NCBI GenBank assembly: GCA_964017065.1
Contig: OZ024783.1
Coordinates: 8,941,367 to 9,005,366, forward strand
Source of the DNA: Haliclona indistincta
Lineage: Eukaryota; Porifera; Demospongiae; Haplosclerida; Chalinidae
Direction of reading: 5' to 3'
DNA: 64,000 nt
Position 1 is the stretch's first letter. Every line of letters begins with the position of its first letter. This document shows, one piece after another, positions 51,755 to 63,879 of the stretch. Both the position numbers and the translations under genes were made by a program. Below the pieces are notes generated by a model. It made no database searches. It was given only the letters and a program-made list of their open reading frames with translations, and was not told where the DNA came from.

Positions 51755-54700
51755 ATGGCAACACTACTAGTGTTTCTGCTGTTGTTGACTGTACCTGTCT
51801 CTGCCTTCACAAGCACTGATGTCTACTATGTCATAGCTGATGATGCTGGTCATGAGCAGTCATGTCCTCCACACCAGATATGCCACAACCTCTCCTACTA
51901 CATCTCCCAGCCTGGCCGCTACTTCACCTCTAACACCACCATCATCTTCTTGGAAGGAAATCACAGCTATGATAGAGAGGTGCATGTATCTAGAAAATTA
52001 AAAAGATTTCTATCGAAATCAAAAGGATGTAGGGTTGTGAAATCTACCACTGGTCCACAATGTAAACTAACAAGGAACAAGCATGGAATGGTAACACGAT
52101 TGACTTGCTAACAGACCATAGATCCCTACATCAGTGGCTGCTGTGGTTGGTTATAGCTAGTTCAGCTAGTTGCTGTTGACTGACACCTAACGTGCATTCA
52201 GCTTGTGACAAAATATTGATCTTATGTACAGCCACTGATGTAGGGATCTATGGTCTGTTAGCAAGTCAATCGTGTTACCATTCCATGCTTGTTCCTTGTT
52301 AGTTTACATTGTGGACCAGTGGTAGATTTCACAACCCTACATCCTTTTGATTTCGATAGAAATCTTTTTAATTTTCTTGTTTGTGTCCTTTTTTTCTTTT
52401 TCAGCGAAGTGCAGTTCAATATCATGCACGTACTGAGCTGTCTTTGTTTCCACCATTGGTTTAGTTTTCCTGTTGTTGGTGGCTTTTCTTTATTATTAAG
52501 AATTTTAAACTTGTAGCTAATAATAATTGTTATGCTGTACATTTCAGCTCGCCTACACATGCATGCAGTGGATACGAGCCCCGCCCACAATTGTTTGTAG
52601 ACATGTACGGCGGTTGTAATTATCTGGCAAGCGTAGAATGGTGATCCTATACGAGCTTACCGTTCTTCGAAGACTCCAGACAAATACATGTACATGTATG
52701 TGTTCTCCGTGATCCATAAGGCGCGCGGCGATACTCAAGCTAGTGCTTGGTCACGTGCGCTAACCACTGCTTGGTCACGTGCGTATTGCGCAATCGCATC
52801 AATGGCGTCTAACACTTAGCTGACAATGGATCACAATCGAGAAATCGCGGAATTTATATCGACGTTTCGCTAAAAACTAAGTTCAAAAGGCACCTGCCAG
52901 GAGAATTTCATGACTGTTCATGGGTGTTTTGGTCTCGGCATTGCTCGCGTAAAGGCGCTAGGCGCGCTGAAGAAAGAAAGAAAGAAAGAAAGAAAGAAGA
53001 AAGAAGAAAACGAAGATGACGAAACACGATTTTCACCGTTTCCAGGTTCGTCACTTTAGCAACAACTTCGAGCAATCTCCTTGCTACTGTAATATGGGGC
53101 AACGCCAGAGAGCAGATTTAAGTGTCTTTTGACGTATACAATTCATGACCAGGCGAAATATCAGCGTTTGAACGCTAATACATTGTATGTAGCCGCCATC
53201 TTGTTTTCTCGTTCAACCCTACATAGGGAGGCACTACCGTGCCTCCCTAATAAGCCATGTGTATAATCTGACTCTGAAAGGACAAGGTCAATGGCCGATA
53301 AAAGGAGCTGAGGAGACTGTGATGCAGTCTACAGTAATTATCAACTGCACCAGAGGGAGAGGATCGTTCATCTTTGATAGTTCTCATAATATTACGGTTG
53401 AAAGTCTTACAGTAGTCAACTGTGGAAGAGACGATCGTAATGGAATGTTTTCCTTTTCTTTGGTCACGAATGTTCTCTTTCTCAAGAATTCAATACAACA
53501 CATGATGGGATGTGGACTAGTTATTTATGACTGTAAAAATCCTATAAAGATCACAAACTGTTCTTTCTATAATTCAACGGCATTGAATATCATCCAAGAC
53601 CCTCATAATAGCAGCACAATTGTCTTTGCATATGATGAAACATTGATTTTCGATGAAGGAAACTACCAACTAGACTTATCATACTCGAATATAACCAAGT
53701 GTCGTACCAATGGCTATGGAGGCGGTATAGGGTTCCATGCATATCTTGGATGGTTTGAACTGTTTTTTGAGCATTTGGTATTGTCACAAAATACAGCTGC
53801 AGTAGGCGGTGGAATGTATTTTGGTGTTACTGGTTCAAAGCTACTTGTTAATATTACCAACACAGATTTCATTGATAATTACGGTCATTCCATTAATGAT
53901 ATAAGCTTACAAGACTCTTCAATTTCACTTATTACTTTTCTCTTGCTGAAGTCAACTATTGTGCATACTGGCATGACATATTCAGACTATGGAGTGTCTA
54001 TTATCAGTGATGGGGACACTGCTGTTACATTAAGGGACACTAGAATGAAATTTGCAAATTTACATTTAGCTGGCTTTTACATGAAAGGGATGTCAGCCTT
54101 TCATTTAGTGCAAATATATGGTTGTCAGTTTGAGAGCAGTCACAATGTGTCAGTCATTTTGTCAGTGCTTGAAACACCCTCTTATATCGTAAACTGTACC
54201 TTCTCGAACAACACAGGAGGTAACTCTGTCATTGTATTCTTTTTTAAGGGCTCATTTAGTGATGGTATTTCTTTTGAAAACTGTGTCATATCATTTAATA
54301 ATATGACTGGAATCACTCTAATCGCAAGTAAGGTTACATTCATAGGTCGAAACGTGATACAGAATAACAGAAACACAGAGGGAGCAGGCATCACACTATC
54401 AATGCAAGCCAGCATTGCAGTTTATGGTGAGCTGTGTCTGTACAACAACACTGCTGATGAACGCGGTGGAGCAATTCTTTTACAGTCTTCAATATATGCA
54501 GTGGATCATCAAACAGAATGCACAATAAATGTTGGTCATGGCACAATAAACTTCTCTGGCAACAGAGCAAGAAAAGGAGGAAATGACATATATGGTGCAG
54601 TACTCATGGGTTGTAATTCTGTACCACATGTGGGACATCCCAATGAAACCTCGTGGTACTTTGACACTCCTCTCAGTAAATACTTTCATTTCACTAACAC

Positions 54701-56630
54701 TGACAGACTCTCCTCCATGGCCTCTGACCCCATCATGGTCTGCTTCTGTAACAATAGTGGCTTACCAGATTGCTCTGATAGGACCCAGCATCACATGCAA
54801 TCATATCCAGGACTAGAGATCAACACATCAATAGCTACAGTAGGATACTATGGCGGTACTAGTCCTGGTGTTCTGCAGGTCAGTGCTCAACATGCAACAC
54901 TTGTTCGTTCCTATGGTCAAAGCGTAAATAAAAACTGTTTTCAGCTCCACATTCTCCTGCAGAACACTTCCTCAGCAACAGCACTGGTTGATATCAGAGT
55001 GGATCGTGGACTACCGGGCTGGGGTTTGTCTATTGGAGTTGACATCATGGAGTGCCCAATTGGCTTTACTAAGATTTCAGGACAGTGTCACTGCGAGCAG
55101 TTCTTGAGTGCTAGCAATGTCCAATGCAATTTATCTACCACAATCATCGAGTTTCTTAGATCAGGCAACAGTTGGTTTGCCTACATCAACAACACTCAGT
55201 GTATAACTGGTACTACCAATTGTCCTTTTGACTACTGCAATCAATCCAATGTCTCATTTGACATCATGGCACCAGATCGTCAATGTATAGGCAATAGAAC
55301 AGGTATACTCTGTGGACAATGCCAGTCTCACCTTAGTATCATGCTAGGATCCAATCGCTGTGGTACTTGCTCTAACTGGTATCTTTTCTTGTTGCCGGTA
55401 TTTGCCCTCGCTGGCATAGTGTTGGTGGCTATGTTGATGTTCCTCAACTTGAGTGTCTCTGTCGGAAATATTAATGGACTCCTGTTCTACGCAAATATGG
55501 TGAGGCTCAATGAAGCTTTCTTCTTTCCAAATGGTAGTGTTCCAGTAGTGAGCCAGTTTATCTCATGGCTGAACCTTGACCTGGGTATTGAAGTGTGCTT
55601 GTTTGATGGACTGGATGGCTACTGGAACACTTGGCTACAGTTTGCCTTTCCTGCTTACCTGTACCTTCTCATGGGTGGTATTATTGTGGGCTGTCGCTAC
55701 TCTGTGTGGTTTTGCAGGTTGTGTGGCTCTCGTGCTGTCCCAACACTAGCTACATTAGTTTTTATTCCATATACAAAAATCATACTCACAGCCACTAATG
55801 CTCTTTCCATGTCCCAACTTCAAATTCCATGTGGTGACAGTATACTGATAGTGTGGAGTGTAGATGGAAACATTGAGTATGGTAGTGGTAAACACCTTGT
55901 TCTGATAGTCTTCTCCAGTGGTGTCCTTGTCATTGGACTGGCTTATCCTGTTTTAGTGTTGTGTGCTCCTCTGCTGGAGAGATACAGTCACAAGTGTATC
56001 CCACAGCACAGATGGAATCCTGTGGCTAGGTTCAAGCCACTGTTGGATGCTTATGGAGGACCTTACAAAGACAAGTATCGATTCTGGACAGGAGTGACTC
56101 TGATTGTACGACTAACTCTCACTGTGACATCTTCCTTTTCATCCAGTATTATCAGTGTCTCTATCACTGCCATCGTTGTTAGTATTCTTGTACTGTGGTC
56201 TTTAACAGATTGTGTGTACAAAGAAAAATATCTTGGTGCACTTGAGGCATTTTTTCTTCTTAACGCAATTCTATTAAGCATTGTTATTCTTTTTTTAGAT
56301 ATTCTCAAGATAGATTATCAAATAGCAACCATTGTGTCCATTTGCTTGTCACTAGTTGTCTGTCTTGTTACTATGGCAATGTACATCTGGCGGAACTTTG
56401 ATCTCAAACGGATGAAGAGAAAGCTAGGGTTTAGAGACAGACCAGATGAGTACAGAGCAATGAACCAATTAGCAGCAGACAGATCTCATCCAGGATCCCC
56501 ACCATCAATAGTGTATGGCACACGTAGAGGAGAGCATCAGTTTGTACTGCAGTTTCCCCATCCTCATGACGAGAATGAGTCTTCCTCTCCAGTACTGTTA
56601 GCAAGAGAACCACTACTGTTTGATACATGA
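51755..56630 (+). pseudogene. Receptor 3, split by element A after 77 codons
   Basis: 51755-51990 encodes the same signal peptide and N-terminus as receptors 1 and 2 up to YDREVHVS. The element A insertion (51991-53250) follows. Homology resumes at 53251 with the ISHVYNLTLKG region and runs without a stop to TGA at 56628 (REPLLFDT tail). Possible GT/AG pairs at the insert edges do not restore the frame, so I regard the gene as broken unless other splice sites are used. From about 55,440 on, the membrane part is much more different from receptors 1/2 than in the first half (for example an altered segment SSIISVSITAIVVSILVLWS, and a shorter tail). It was probably a functional receptor until recently, since no other damage is seen. 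Confidence 0.8.
51991..53250 (-). mobile_element. Element A, copy 3, inside receptor 3
   Basis: Hairpin arms at 51991-52140 and 52230-52378, then the tail to the GGGAGGCAC...GTGCCTCCC hairpin and TAA at 53250. Receptor 2 reads GTATCAATAAGCC across the site; here the left side ends GTATC and the right begins TAAGCC. Confidence 0.92.
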
Positions 56631-57678
56631 ACTCACTGACATCTCCTCCTATCGCACTCTACCTTAAACACCAGCACATAATGCATTCTCATTCTTTGGT
56701 ATTCCTCATCATTAGGTTCTTGTAAACATTCTACTAGTTATCAGTAGGACTCTGTTTTAACTTACTTCATTGTCTCAATAATTACGTATGTGTGCATAAC
56801 TGACTAACTGTGCAATGCTTTACCTGTACGCAATAATGAGCATAATTATACTGCTGAAAATGTACGTCTTGGTAGGTCCATGAGCTGCTGTGTCATAGTA
56901 CAGTACAGCATCATTGGTATAGATTTATGTAAGCCTTGGCAGAAATAATGGACATCTCCTGGGTACTCTCAATCGTATTGTGACAGTAGCTGACGTACTG
57001 CATTGCTAGTTTGACAACATGAAGTTTCGTCACTGATTGTGAGTGAAAATGAATTGATTTGAGTGGGCAGGTGAAAGAGAGTGCGAATAAGTTGAGCATG
57101 TTTGTGCAAAGAAGGAGGGGAGGGAGAAGGGAGGGGAGAGCGAAGGAGGAGAGGGGGAAGAAACTAATTATTATTTTGAAAGAGTTGCTGCTTGTATTTG
57201 TAGTTGTGTATGAGTAGTTGTTTCTGTCTGTTTTCACTGGTTCTAGTCAGGGGCGTAGGCAGGATTTTTGTAATGAGGCGGCAAGTTATCTAAAAACCAG
57301 TGGGGGTCTGGAGTCTTTCCCAGAAAAAAAAATTGAAATTAAACTGCTGATTTAGTTGCAATTTTAGCAATTTGGAGGCCACATTGTCATTTTTAAAATA
57401 GAAAAATTCACACAAAAATGAGTTTGTATGTGCCTAAGACTGTTAAGTTATAAGCAACTATAATTGTCAACAGTACTTATAGTCTTAGGAATTGTATAAT
57501 GCCTTGGCAGAACTGCAAGTTGAGGAGTTTGGCTTGCCTTCTTGAGGTGGCGGGTACCCTTTCGCCCACACAACCTATGCGTTGTGAATATTGTTATTTT
57601 ATGTCAACTTATGGTGATAATAATTATAATCATAGCCGATCATTGCACAATTAAATACATGTGAGCTTTCAGTAAGGG
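56631..57678. other. 3' flank of receptor 3 and transposon edge
   Basis: The 3' flank is unrelated to those of receptors 1 and 2. A purine tract (GGAGGGGAGGGAGAAGGGAG and neighbours, about 57112-57170) may form unusual structures. No gene. Confidence 0.4.
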
Positions 57679-60429
57679 CTACATGTATACGAGTCTAACT
57701 AGAAGCTCAATGAGTAAATAAATAGGTGTGAGGCTTAGGACTGAAAGCAAGTGAGTTGTTTCCTTAAAGATGAGGTTCCCTGATTCCTCCTTTCTTGTGT
57801 CTAGGACAGGCCAGCTCAGCTCAGGAAGAAGAGCATTAAAGTAGAACTGACTGGATTTGTCCATTTGTGAGTTCCGCCATTGTCTGTCTCTGCCAATACG
57901 TTCGATGTGTATATCCTTCTCTGTCTTGACTATAAAGTCACACCACTCCATGTCTGTACAATAAAGCTGACACTGCACTTGGTAGTAATAGTCGTGTCCA
58001 TGTTTGAGCCGACATGTATCATAAAATTTTTCTTGAACTTTCAGGCAAGAAGAAGGTTTTCTCCCAAATTTCAACACTGTCTTGTCCCTTGCTGAGTATG
58101 GGTTTATGATCTCTGCAAGCGCCATTGGAGGTACTGACACTGGATCGTGAACAACACTGTCTGGAGATGCAGCTAACCATGGATTTTCATTGCTTATGCA
58201 GAGTCCGACAGGTTCTACTGCTAAACCAGGGTGACCATTATGCTGTTGATGTGCCACGTATTAATTAAGTGCTTCCTTTTCCATCATGGTGCCATATCTT
58301 GTTGCTGCACTACATGTACCAGTGAAGTGAGTATAAAGCATTTCTTTCACCTTCTTGGCCCTCTTCGTATTCTTCCTCTTCTTCCTCATCTTTGCACTGA
58401 ATTCCTCCTACTTTTGATGCAGTGACTCTCTTCCTTCTCTCCTCTCTCCACATCAATGGTTCACTCTGTGTTGTACTAACCTGCTCTTTGCTCATATGAG
58501 CAAAGAGCAGGTTAGTACAATTGAGAAGCTCTCACTAAGCTGCTTCAGATGCTCAGGACTGATGTCATCACATATATCATCTGGTTCAATTTCTCCGTCG
58601 TGCCTGCTGTAAGATCTTCTCACTTTAACTGACGAATCTGTACATGCATACTTGCTCTTTCTACGAGTCTCTTTCGCCTTCTCTGTCGTCTTTCTCTTTC
58701 CATCTTTTTCACACTTTTCGGCCATAGTTTCAGCTGTCTTTACCAAGATCGAATTGGGAGTTGATCCTGTTGCTTCCATCCATGTCTGTGGTCCCCATGT
58801 TGACCCTAAGTTTTCTCTGAGGCCAGCACCCATACACGAAACGCCCAAGAGCCACTCTGAGATCGATTGATGACCTTTCCTCCCTCAAGCTTACACCTGA
58901 TGCTCATCCAGTTCTCGGCTAGGTTGGTGGTAAAGTTTCCAATTAATTGGCTAGCCTTTGCTACAAGTCGACTGACTAACACCTCTATGTCAAGAAGAAG
59001 TTTTGTGTTAACCTGAACAGGTTCTACACCACCGTTGCGTGCATCGTCCTCAGTAGCAGGAGTATCATCCATTGTCTCTTCCCAGACTCTCTCTTGCTCA
59101 ATTGCCACATCTACAATATATTTAACTATACACATATCCCATAGTGCTATCCACTTACCCTCAACATGTTCAAGTGCTTCTTCATCATTGACCTCATCAT
59201 TGCCACTCACTGCTACTGACGATGTCAGCCCACATACAAAATCAGTACTGCATCCATTGTGAATGCCGAAACAATGGTATGGACCATTTTAAGATCCTTC
59301 TCCAGCAATTTGACAGCTTTGCGTCGATCGTCCTCCTTGCTACGCATCTTGATGGCACATCTTGCTGCACTCGCAAGCTTTTTCCGCATTTTAAGCGTCA
59401 ACCTCCCTTGCCTTTGCAGCTTGGATTCATTTGCACCAATTTTTCTAGGCTTGTTATGTAACACTTACAGGCATGGTTCGCACACTCCTAATAGCTCGTG
59501 CATAGTTAGGTACTTCCTGCAGTAGAGTAGGATATACCGAGCTATCACCATCGCCAACAAAGGATGTGTAGCGGAGACCATGTACTCGTTCAGATTGTTG
59601 AAAGCCTTCAAGGATAGCCTCTCTCTCCATGGCTGAGGAAGACTCATCCCAGTTTTTGTAGCAGTGATGTTTGCCACAAGAAGATCCTGCCGCACAACTA
59701 GCACAATACTTGTTCTTGACACTCATTATGGAGGATTTTCTTTGTCTTTTGACCAATGATGATCCCGACACCAGACTTTGCATTATATGAGCGGCGATGC
59801 GATCTCTTGCTCCACCCACCATCAACTATTACTGTTATGCAGGGACACCATCATGATAGTCTCCAGGCATTTCTTTCTCCTGCTTGCCTCCTGCTTCTAT
59901 CATCGACTGTTAAAACATCTCTCGCCACCACTTACCAATGGTTCGTTCAGTTGTCATGAAGTTTTTCCGAGCCATCACCGGAACTCGAAGATAAGACACA
60001 GTGTTGAGTGCCCACCACCAGTGCTCATGTGACCCCTGACTGCTACTAAATTCACTCCCCACCTGCTGTATCCTGTCATACCACTAACTTTTGGCGACGT
60101 CTCTGAGTCAACTTTGTATCTGCAGGTGGAACACTGGGTGCTTATTATTGAAGCTAGGCCATCTCTTTTCTCTGCTGTAAGCATTACATTCCCAGCACTG
60201 TTGCAACATACAATGTGCCGAGACAGTTCACTAATGTACTTCTCTATAACAGTGACATATTGATGATTCTTGATCCATCTATTGCCACGCTACTCCCACT
60301 AACTTCCACAGTCGGCTCACGATTTTCAACTGGTATACTTTCGCTAGCACTTTTCAAAGTTTGCCGCCTTCTTTGGAAAGTAAAACGGTGTTGATTTCTG
60401 TGGTATCTTTTATTTTTCTTGTTACCCAT
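57679..60429 (-). pseudogene. Transposon gene with Mutator-like transposase and YqaJ nuclease domains, broken
   Basis: Blocks in order on the minus strand: a basic N-terminus (60429-60244); a Cys region with WGVNLVAVRGHMSTGGGHST (60184-59975); PVMARKNFMTTERTIGKWW; DGGWSKRSHRRSYNAKSG; a Cys-rich block, then MEREAILEGFQ and FVGDGDSSVYPTL (59825-59460); MRKKLASAARCAIKMRS; NLAENWMSIRCKLEGGK; and a YqaJ-type part with RKRVTASKVGGI, PWLAASPDSVVHDP and HDYYYQVQCQLYC (58490-57700). The first part fits the Mutator-like transposase domain that occurs with YqaJ in many aquatic invertebrates. Frameshifts separate several blocks, so it is not active. The usual IEIK-type Lys of YqaJ reads EIINPYSA here, and so appears lost. 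Confidence 0.72.
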
Positions 60430-60637
60430 TGCTCTTCAATGATTATTATTGTGATAATTGATGTCCTTACTATAGACTAGCTATAATCAGTTTATTTCTC
60501 ACCATGAATGTAGGATGCCATGAGACGAGACTTTGTGGTCTGCCAGCTGTTTCCTCGTGGTCTCAACAAATCCCGCTAAAAATCACATTTGCCGCGCTGT
60601 ATTATGCAGCGCTTGCATTTGAGGCATATTGCACAGT
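60430..60637. other. Transposon 5' flank
   Basis: Non-coding stretch between the transposon start and the truncated transporter. No clear terminal repeat found. Confidence 0.3.
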
Positions 60638-61066
60638 TCATTCGAAATGCGTGGGTGGCAGTTTGCACAGTCCAAACTGAATGGCATTAGCTAGAAACAA
60701 TGCCAGTCCAATGAAGAGTAGTATACTAACTATGCAATAAAATGGTACATCTACTTGTGAGTGGTAAATAATTCCTATCTTCCCGATACCAGATAGTGCA
60801 ATATCAGTTATTAAATATATGAGGAGTGAACTGGTGGTGATAAGAAGGATACCAAGGGACCATTTCAGGCTACGATACCTGGTCAAGTAAACGTCTGTCA
60901 GGTGACCCACGAGTGGATAGAGCATAAATAGTACTCCTTCAAAAGCAAAGGCCAGTATTCTGGCTTCAAGCACTACTCCAGCACTTATATATTCTTTCAG
61001 ACTTAAGTTGCAAACTTCCACTACCAGACAACAGACAATGACTAGCAGAGAACCACGTAGCTTCAT
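60638..61066 (-). pseudogene. POT/SLC15-like transporter, N-terminal piece
   Basis: ATG at 61066 (MKLRGSLLVIVCCLVVEV), followed by the POT N-terminal pattern ISAGVVLEARILAFAFEGV, PLVGHLTDVYLTRYRS and LFLANAIQFGL. POT proteins are proton-coupled peptide (or related solute) importers in the plasma membrane. Homology stops at about 60668, after the FGL codons where the other copy continues FGLDQLLEAP. The rest is replaced by unrelated sequence next to the transposon. About four membrane segments remain of the usual twelve. Confidence 0.7.
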
Positions 61067-61255
61067 GTTGAATACTGGTTAAACTGAATTTGTTGTTTAA
61101 CGCGCTACATTAGAAGCAACAAAAACTGCAAAACAATCATTCTATCTACTATGGAATGTAGGCTTATGACTACTGTACACAATGTTATATCTACATACAA
61201 GTAAACACAATCAGTTCAGATAACACTACATGAAGATGCAACGTACAGCTTAAGA

Positions 61256-62475
61256 TCAAAGTGATACTGCAATAGATTCATATGAGCTGAAAGCCTTGTG
61301 AAATGTTTCACGTTCTTGCTCATACTCCTCCTCCTGGTCTAACCACCTCTCATGAGTGTCCTCAATCATCCTCTGCACATTGACTATCTCATCTCGCTGT
61401 CGGTAGCGGTAGCGTTTTGACACGCATGAGAACAGCACCAGAGACACCAGGATCAGAAATCCTTTCACTCCTTCATAGATCAGCCAGGACCTCCTCTCAA
61501 TAATGATACTGTCTGTAATGCTGACAACCAAGTACCTGATGCTGAAGGTGGCATACCATAGACCAATGAGCAGCCCTTGAGTAGTGTGAGGAGCCTGAGC
61601 ACAGATGAACTCAAACACTGTCATGGATACAAGCAGAGAAGAGAGACCATTGAAGACCTGGGGAATGATGAGCCACAGGTAGGTGTTGTCAACTGGGTCA
61701 TTGTACTGCTGACAGTGCCACTTATGTAAGTGTATAATAAAAGTGCAACCAGTACGGATAATATAACACATTTTACTCGGAGAATGTTTCTTAAAAGGAA
61801 TGGGTTGTAGCTGAAACTGACGATGGTTAACAACCACTATGATGTACAGCACTACTTGGAGTAGTGAGAGGCACAGACCGATCCACATTTTTGTCAGCAT
61901 TCGAACATTCTTCAGTCTTGGAATCACTTTTACAATCACCAGTCGATACAGTGGTATACCAACCACTGCAACAAGAGTGCTCATGTGGAGTGGATTAATC
62001 ACAATCAGTATCAGTACAGGACAGCTGGTCCTCTGGAGCTGTTCTGGAGCAGAGTAGCCATCTCCTGCTAGATGGTATCCAAACAGACACAGGAGGAGTG
62101 GTAGGATGCGTAAGAATGTCTCGGTGTCCTCCACCTCTTCATTGGTGAATGGTCCTCCATACTTGTTTTTGCCTAGGTCAATACGGCGTGGAATATCCTC
62201 CTCCCAGTAGGTGAAGGCACTACGATGCTCAGGGACCTTGTGCTTCCAGGAGTACTTTAGCACCTTGTAGATATTCTTGAAAGGATTAAGACCTGCTTTG
62301 TGAGTGTACAAGTGCTTCTTCTTCGCACATACCATAATCAGTGTTGCTGTGAGAAAAACAGTTGCTACCATAGACACTAGAATAGTAACTGACTTGTCCA
62401 AATGTTTAAAATTAGCTCGACTAATAGAACCATTTGTGATAACTTCAATGTCCCTTGAGATTGCAATTCCACTGC
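61256..62475 (-). CDS. POT/SLC15-like transporter, C-terminal exon
   Basis: The exon begins after TGTTTTAG (acceptor at 62476-62477 on the plus strand) and runs to TGA at 61256. It encodes about 405 residues: a membrane segment, the loop KYSWKHKVPEHRSAFTYWEE with DLGKNKYGGPFTNEEVEDTE, then about seven membrane segments (LRILPLLLCLFGYHLAGDG, LSTLVAVVGIPLYRL-like, FNGLSSLLVSMTVFEFICAQ, IGLWYATFSIRYLVVS) and an acidic, Glu-rich C-terminus. The layout agrees with the animal POT family. The preceding exon is at 63740-63879; element A fills the intron. Substrate cannot be told. Confidence 0.75.
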
Positions 62476-62493
62476 CTAAAACATAGAACAAAA

Positions 62494-63739
62494 GAAATTA
62501 AAAAGATTTCTATCGAAATCAAAAGTATGTAGGGTTGTGAAATCTACCACTGGTCCACAATGTAAACTAACAAGGAACAAGCATGGAATGGTAACACGAT
62601 TGACTTGCTAACAGACCATAGATCCCTACATCAGTGGCTGTACATAAGATCAATATTTTGTCACAAGCTGAATGCACGTTAGGTGTCAGTCAACAGCAAT
62701 TAGCTGAACTAGCTATAACCAACCACAGCAGCCACTGATGTAGGGATCTATGGTCTGTTAGCAAGTCAATCGTGTTACCATTCCATGCTTGTTCCTTGTT
62801 AGTTTACATTGTGGACCAGTGGTAGATTTCACAACCCTACATCCTTTTGATTTCGATAGAAATCTTTTTAATTTCTTGTTTGTGTCCTTTTTTCTTTTTC
62901 AGCGAAGTGCAGTTCAATGTCATGCACGTACTGAGCTGTCTTTGTTTCCACCATTGATTTAGTTTTCCTGTTGTTGGTGGCTTTTCTTTATTATTATTAA
63001 GAATTTTAAACTTGTAGCTAATAATAATTGTTATGCTGTATATATCAGCTCGTCTACACATGCATGCATGCAGTGGATACGAGCCCCGCCCACAATTGTT
63101 TGTAGACATGTACGGCGGTCGTAATTATCTGGCAAGCGCAGAATGGTGATCCTATACGAGCTTACCGTTCTTCGAAGACTCCAGACAAATACATGTACAT
63201 GTATGTGTTCTCCGTGATCCATAAGGCGCGCGGCGATGCTCAAGCTAGTGTTTGGTCACGTGCGCTAACCACTGCTTGGTCACGTGCGTATTGCGCAATC
63301 ACATCAATGGCGTCTAATACTTAGCTGACAATGGATCACGATCGAGAAATCGCGGAATTTATATCGACGTTTCGCTAAAAACTAAGTTCAAAAGGCACCT
63401 GCCAGGAGAATTTCATGACTGTTCATGAGTGTTTTGGTCTCGGCATTGCTCGCGTAAAGGCGCTAGGCGCGCTGAAGAAAGAAAGAAAGAAGAAGAAAAC
63501 GAAGATGACGAAACTGGATTTTCACCGTTTCCAGGTTCGTCACTTTAGTAACAACTTCGAGCAATCTCCTTGCTACTGTAAGATGGGGCAACGCCAGAGA
63601 GCAGATTTAAGTGTCTTTTGACGTATACAATTCATGACCAGGCGAAATATCAACGTTTGAACGCTAATACATTGTATGTAGCCGCCATCTTGTTTTCTCG
63701 TTCAACCCTACATAGGGAGGCACTACCGTGCCTCCCTAA
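62494..63739 (-). mobile_element. Element A, copy 4, in the transporter intron
   Basis: Hairpin arms at 62494-62643 and 62728-62872, tail to 63739. It begins 17 bp from the splice acceptor of the C-terminal exon and ends next to the upstream exon. Confidence 0.92.
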
Positions 63740-63879
63740 AACTAAACTGCCAACATTCTGAGCCCAGTAGTACCAGTGGATGAAAGCAATCAGTTTTGGT
63801 GTGGGCGCCTCTAGTAACTGATCCAGTCCAAACTGAATTGTGTTAGCTTGAAACAATCCCAGTCCAATATTATAGCTTA
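63740..63879 (-). CDS. POT/SLC15-like transporter, internal exon fragment
   Basis: The minus strand encodes LGLFQANTIQFGLDQLLEAP, then TPKLIAFIHWYYWAQNVGSL, the POT motif around the fourth and fifth membrane segments. The 140-bp piece is enclosed by element A copy 4 on one side and copy 5 on the other. No ordinary GT donor with good context is visible at its end (GTTTAG is the best), so splicing to the C-terminal exon is uncertain. Confidence 0.62.

Noticed and set aside
51991..53250. Element A insert in receptor 3 read as a normal intron
   Set aside because: The obvious GT and AG edges do not restore the frame, and the insert is a complete repeat copy found at four other sites. Kept as a question for RNA data.
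53259..53261. Start of receptor 3 at the GTG inside the beta-helix region
   Set aside because: It would lack the signal peptide. The true N-terminus is at 51755, left of the insertion.
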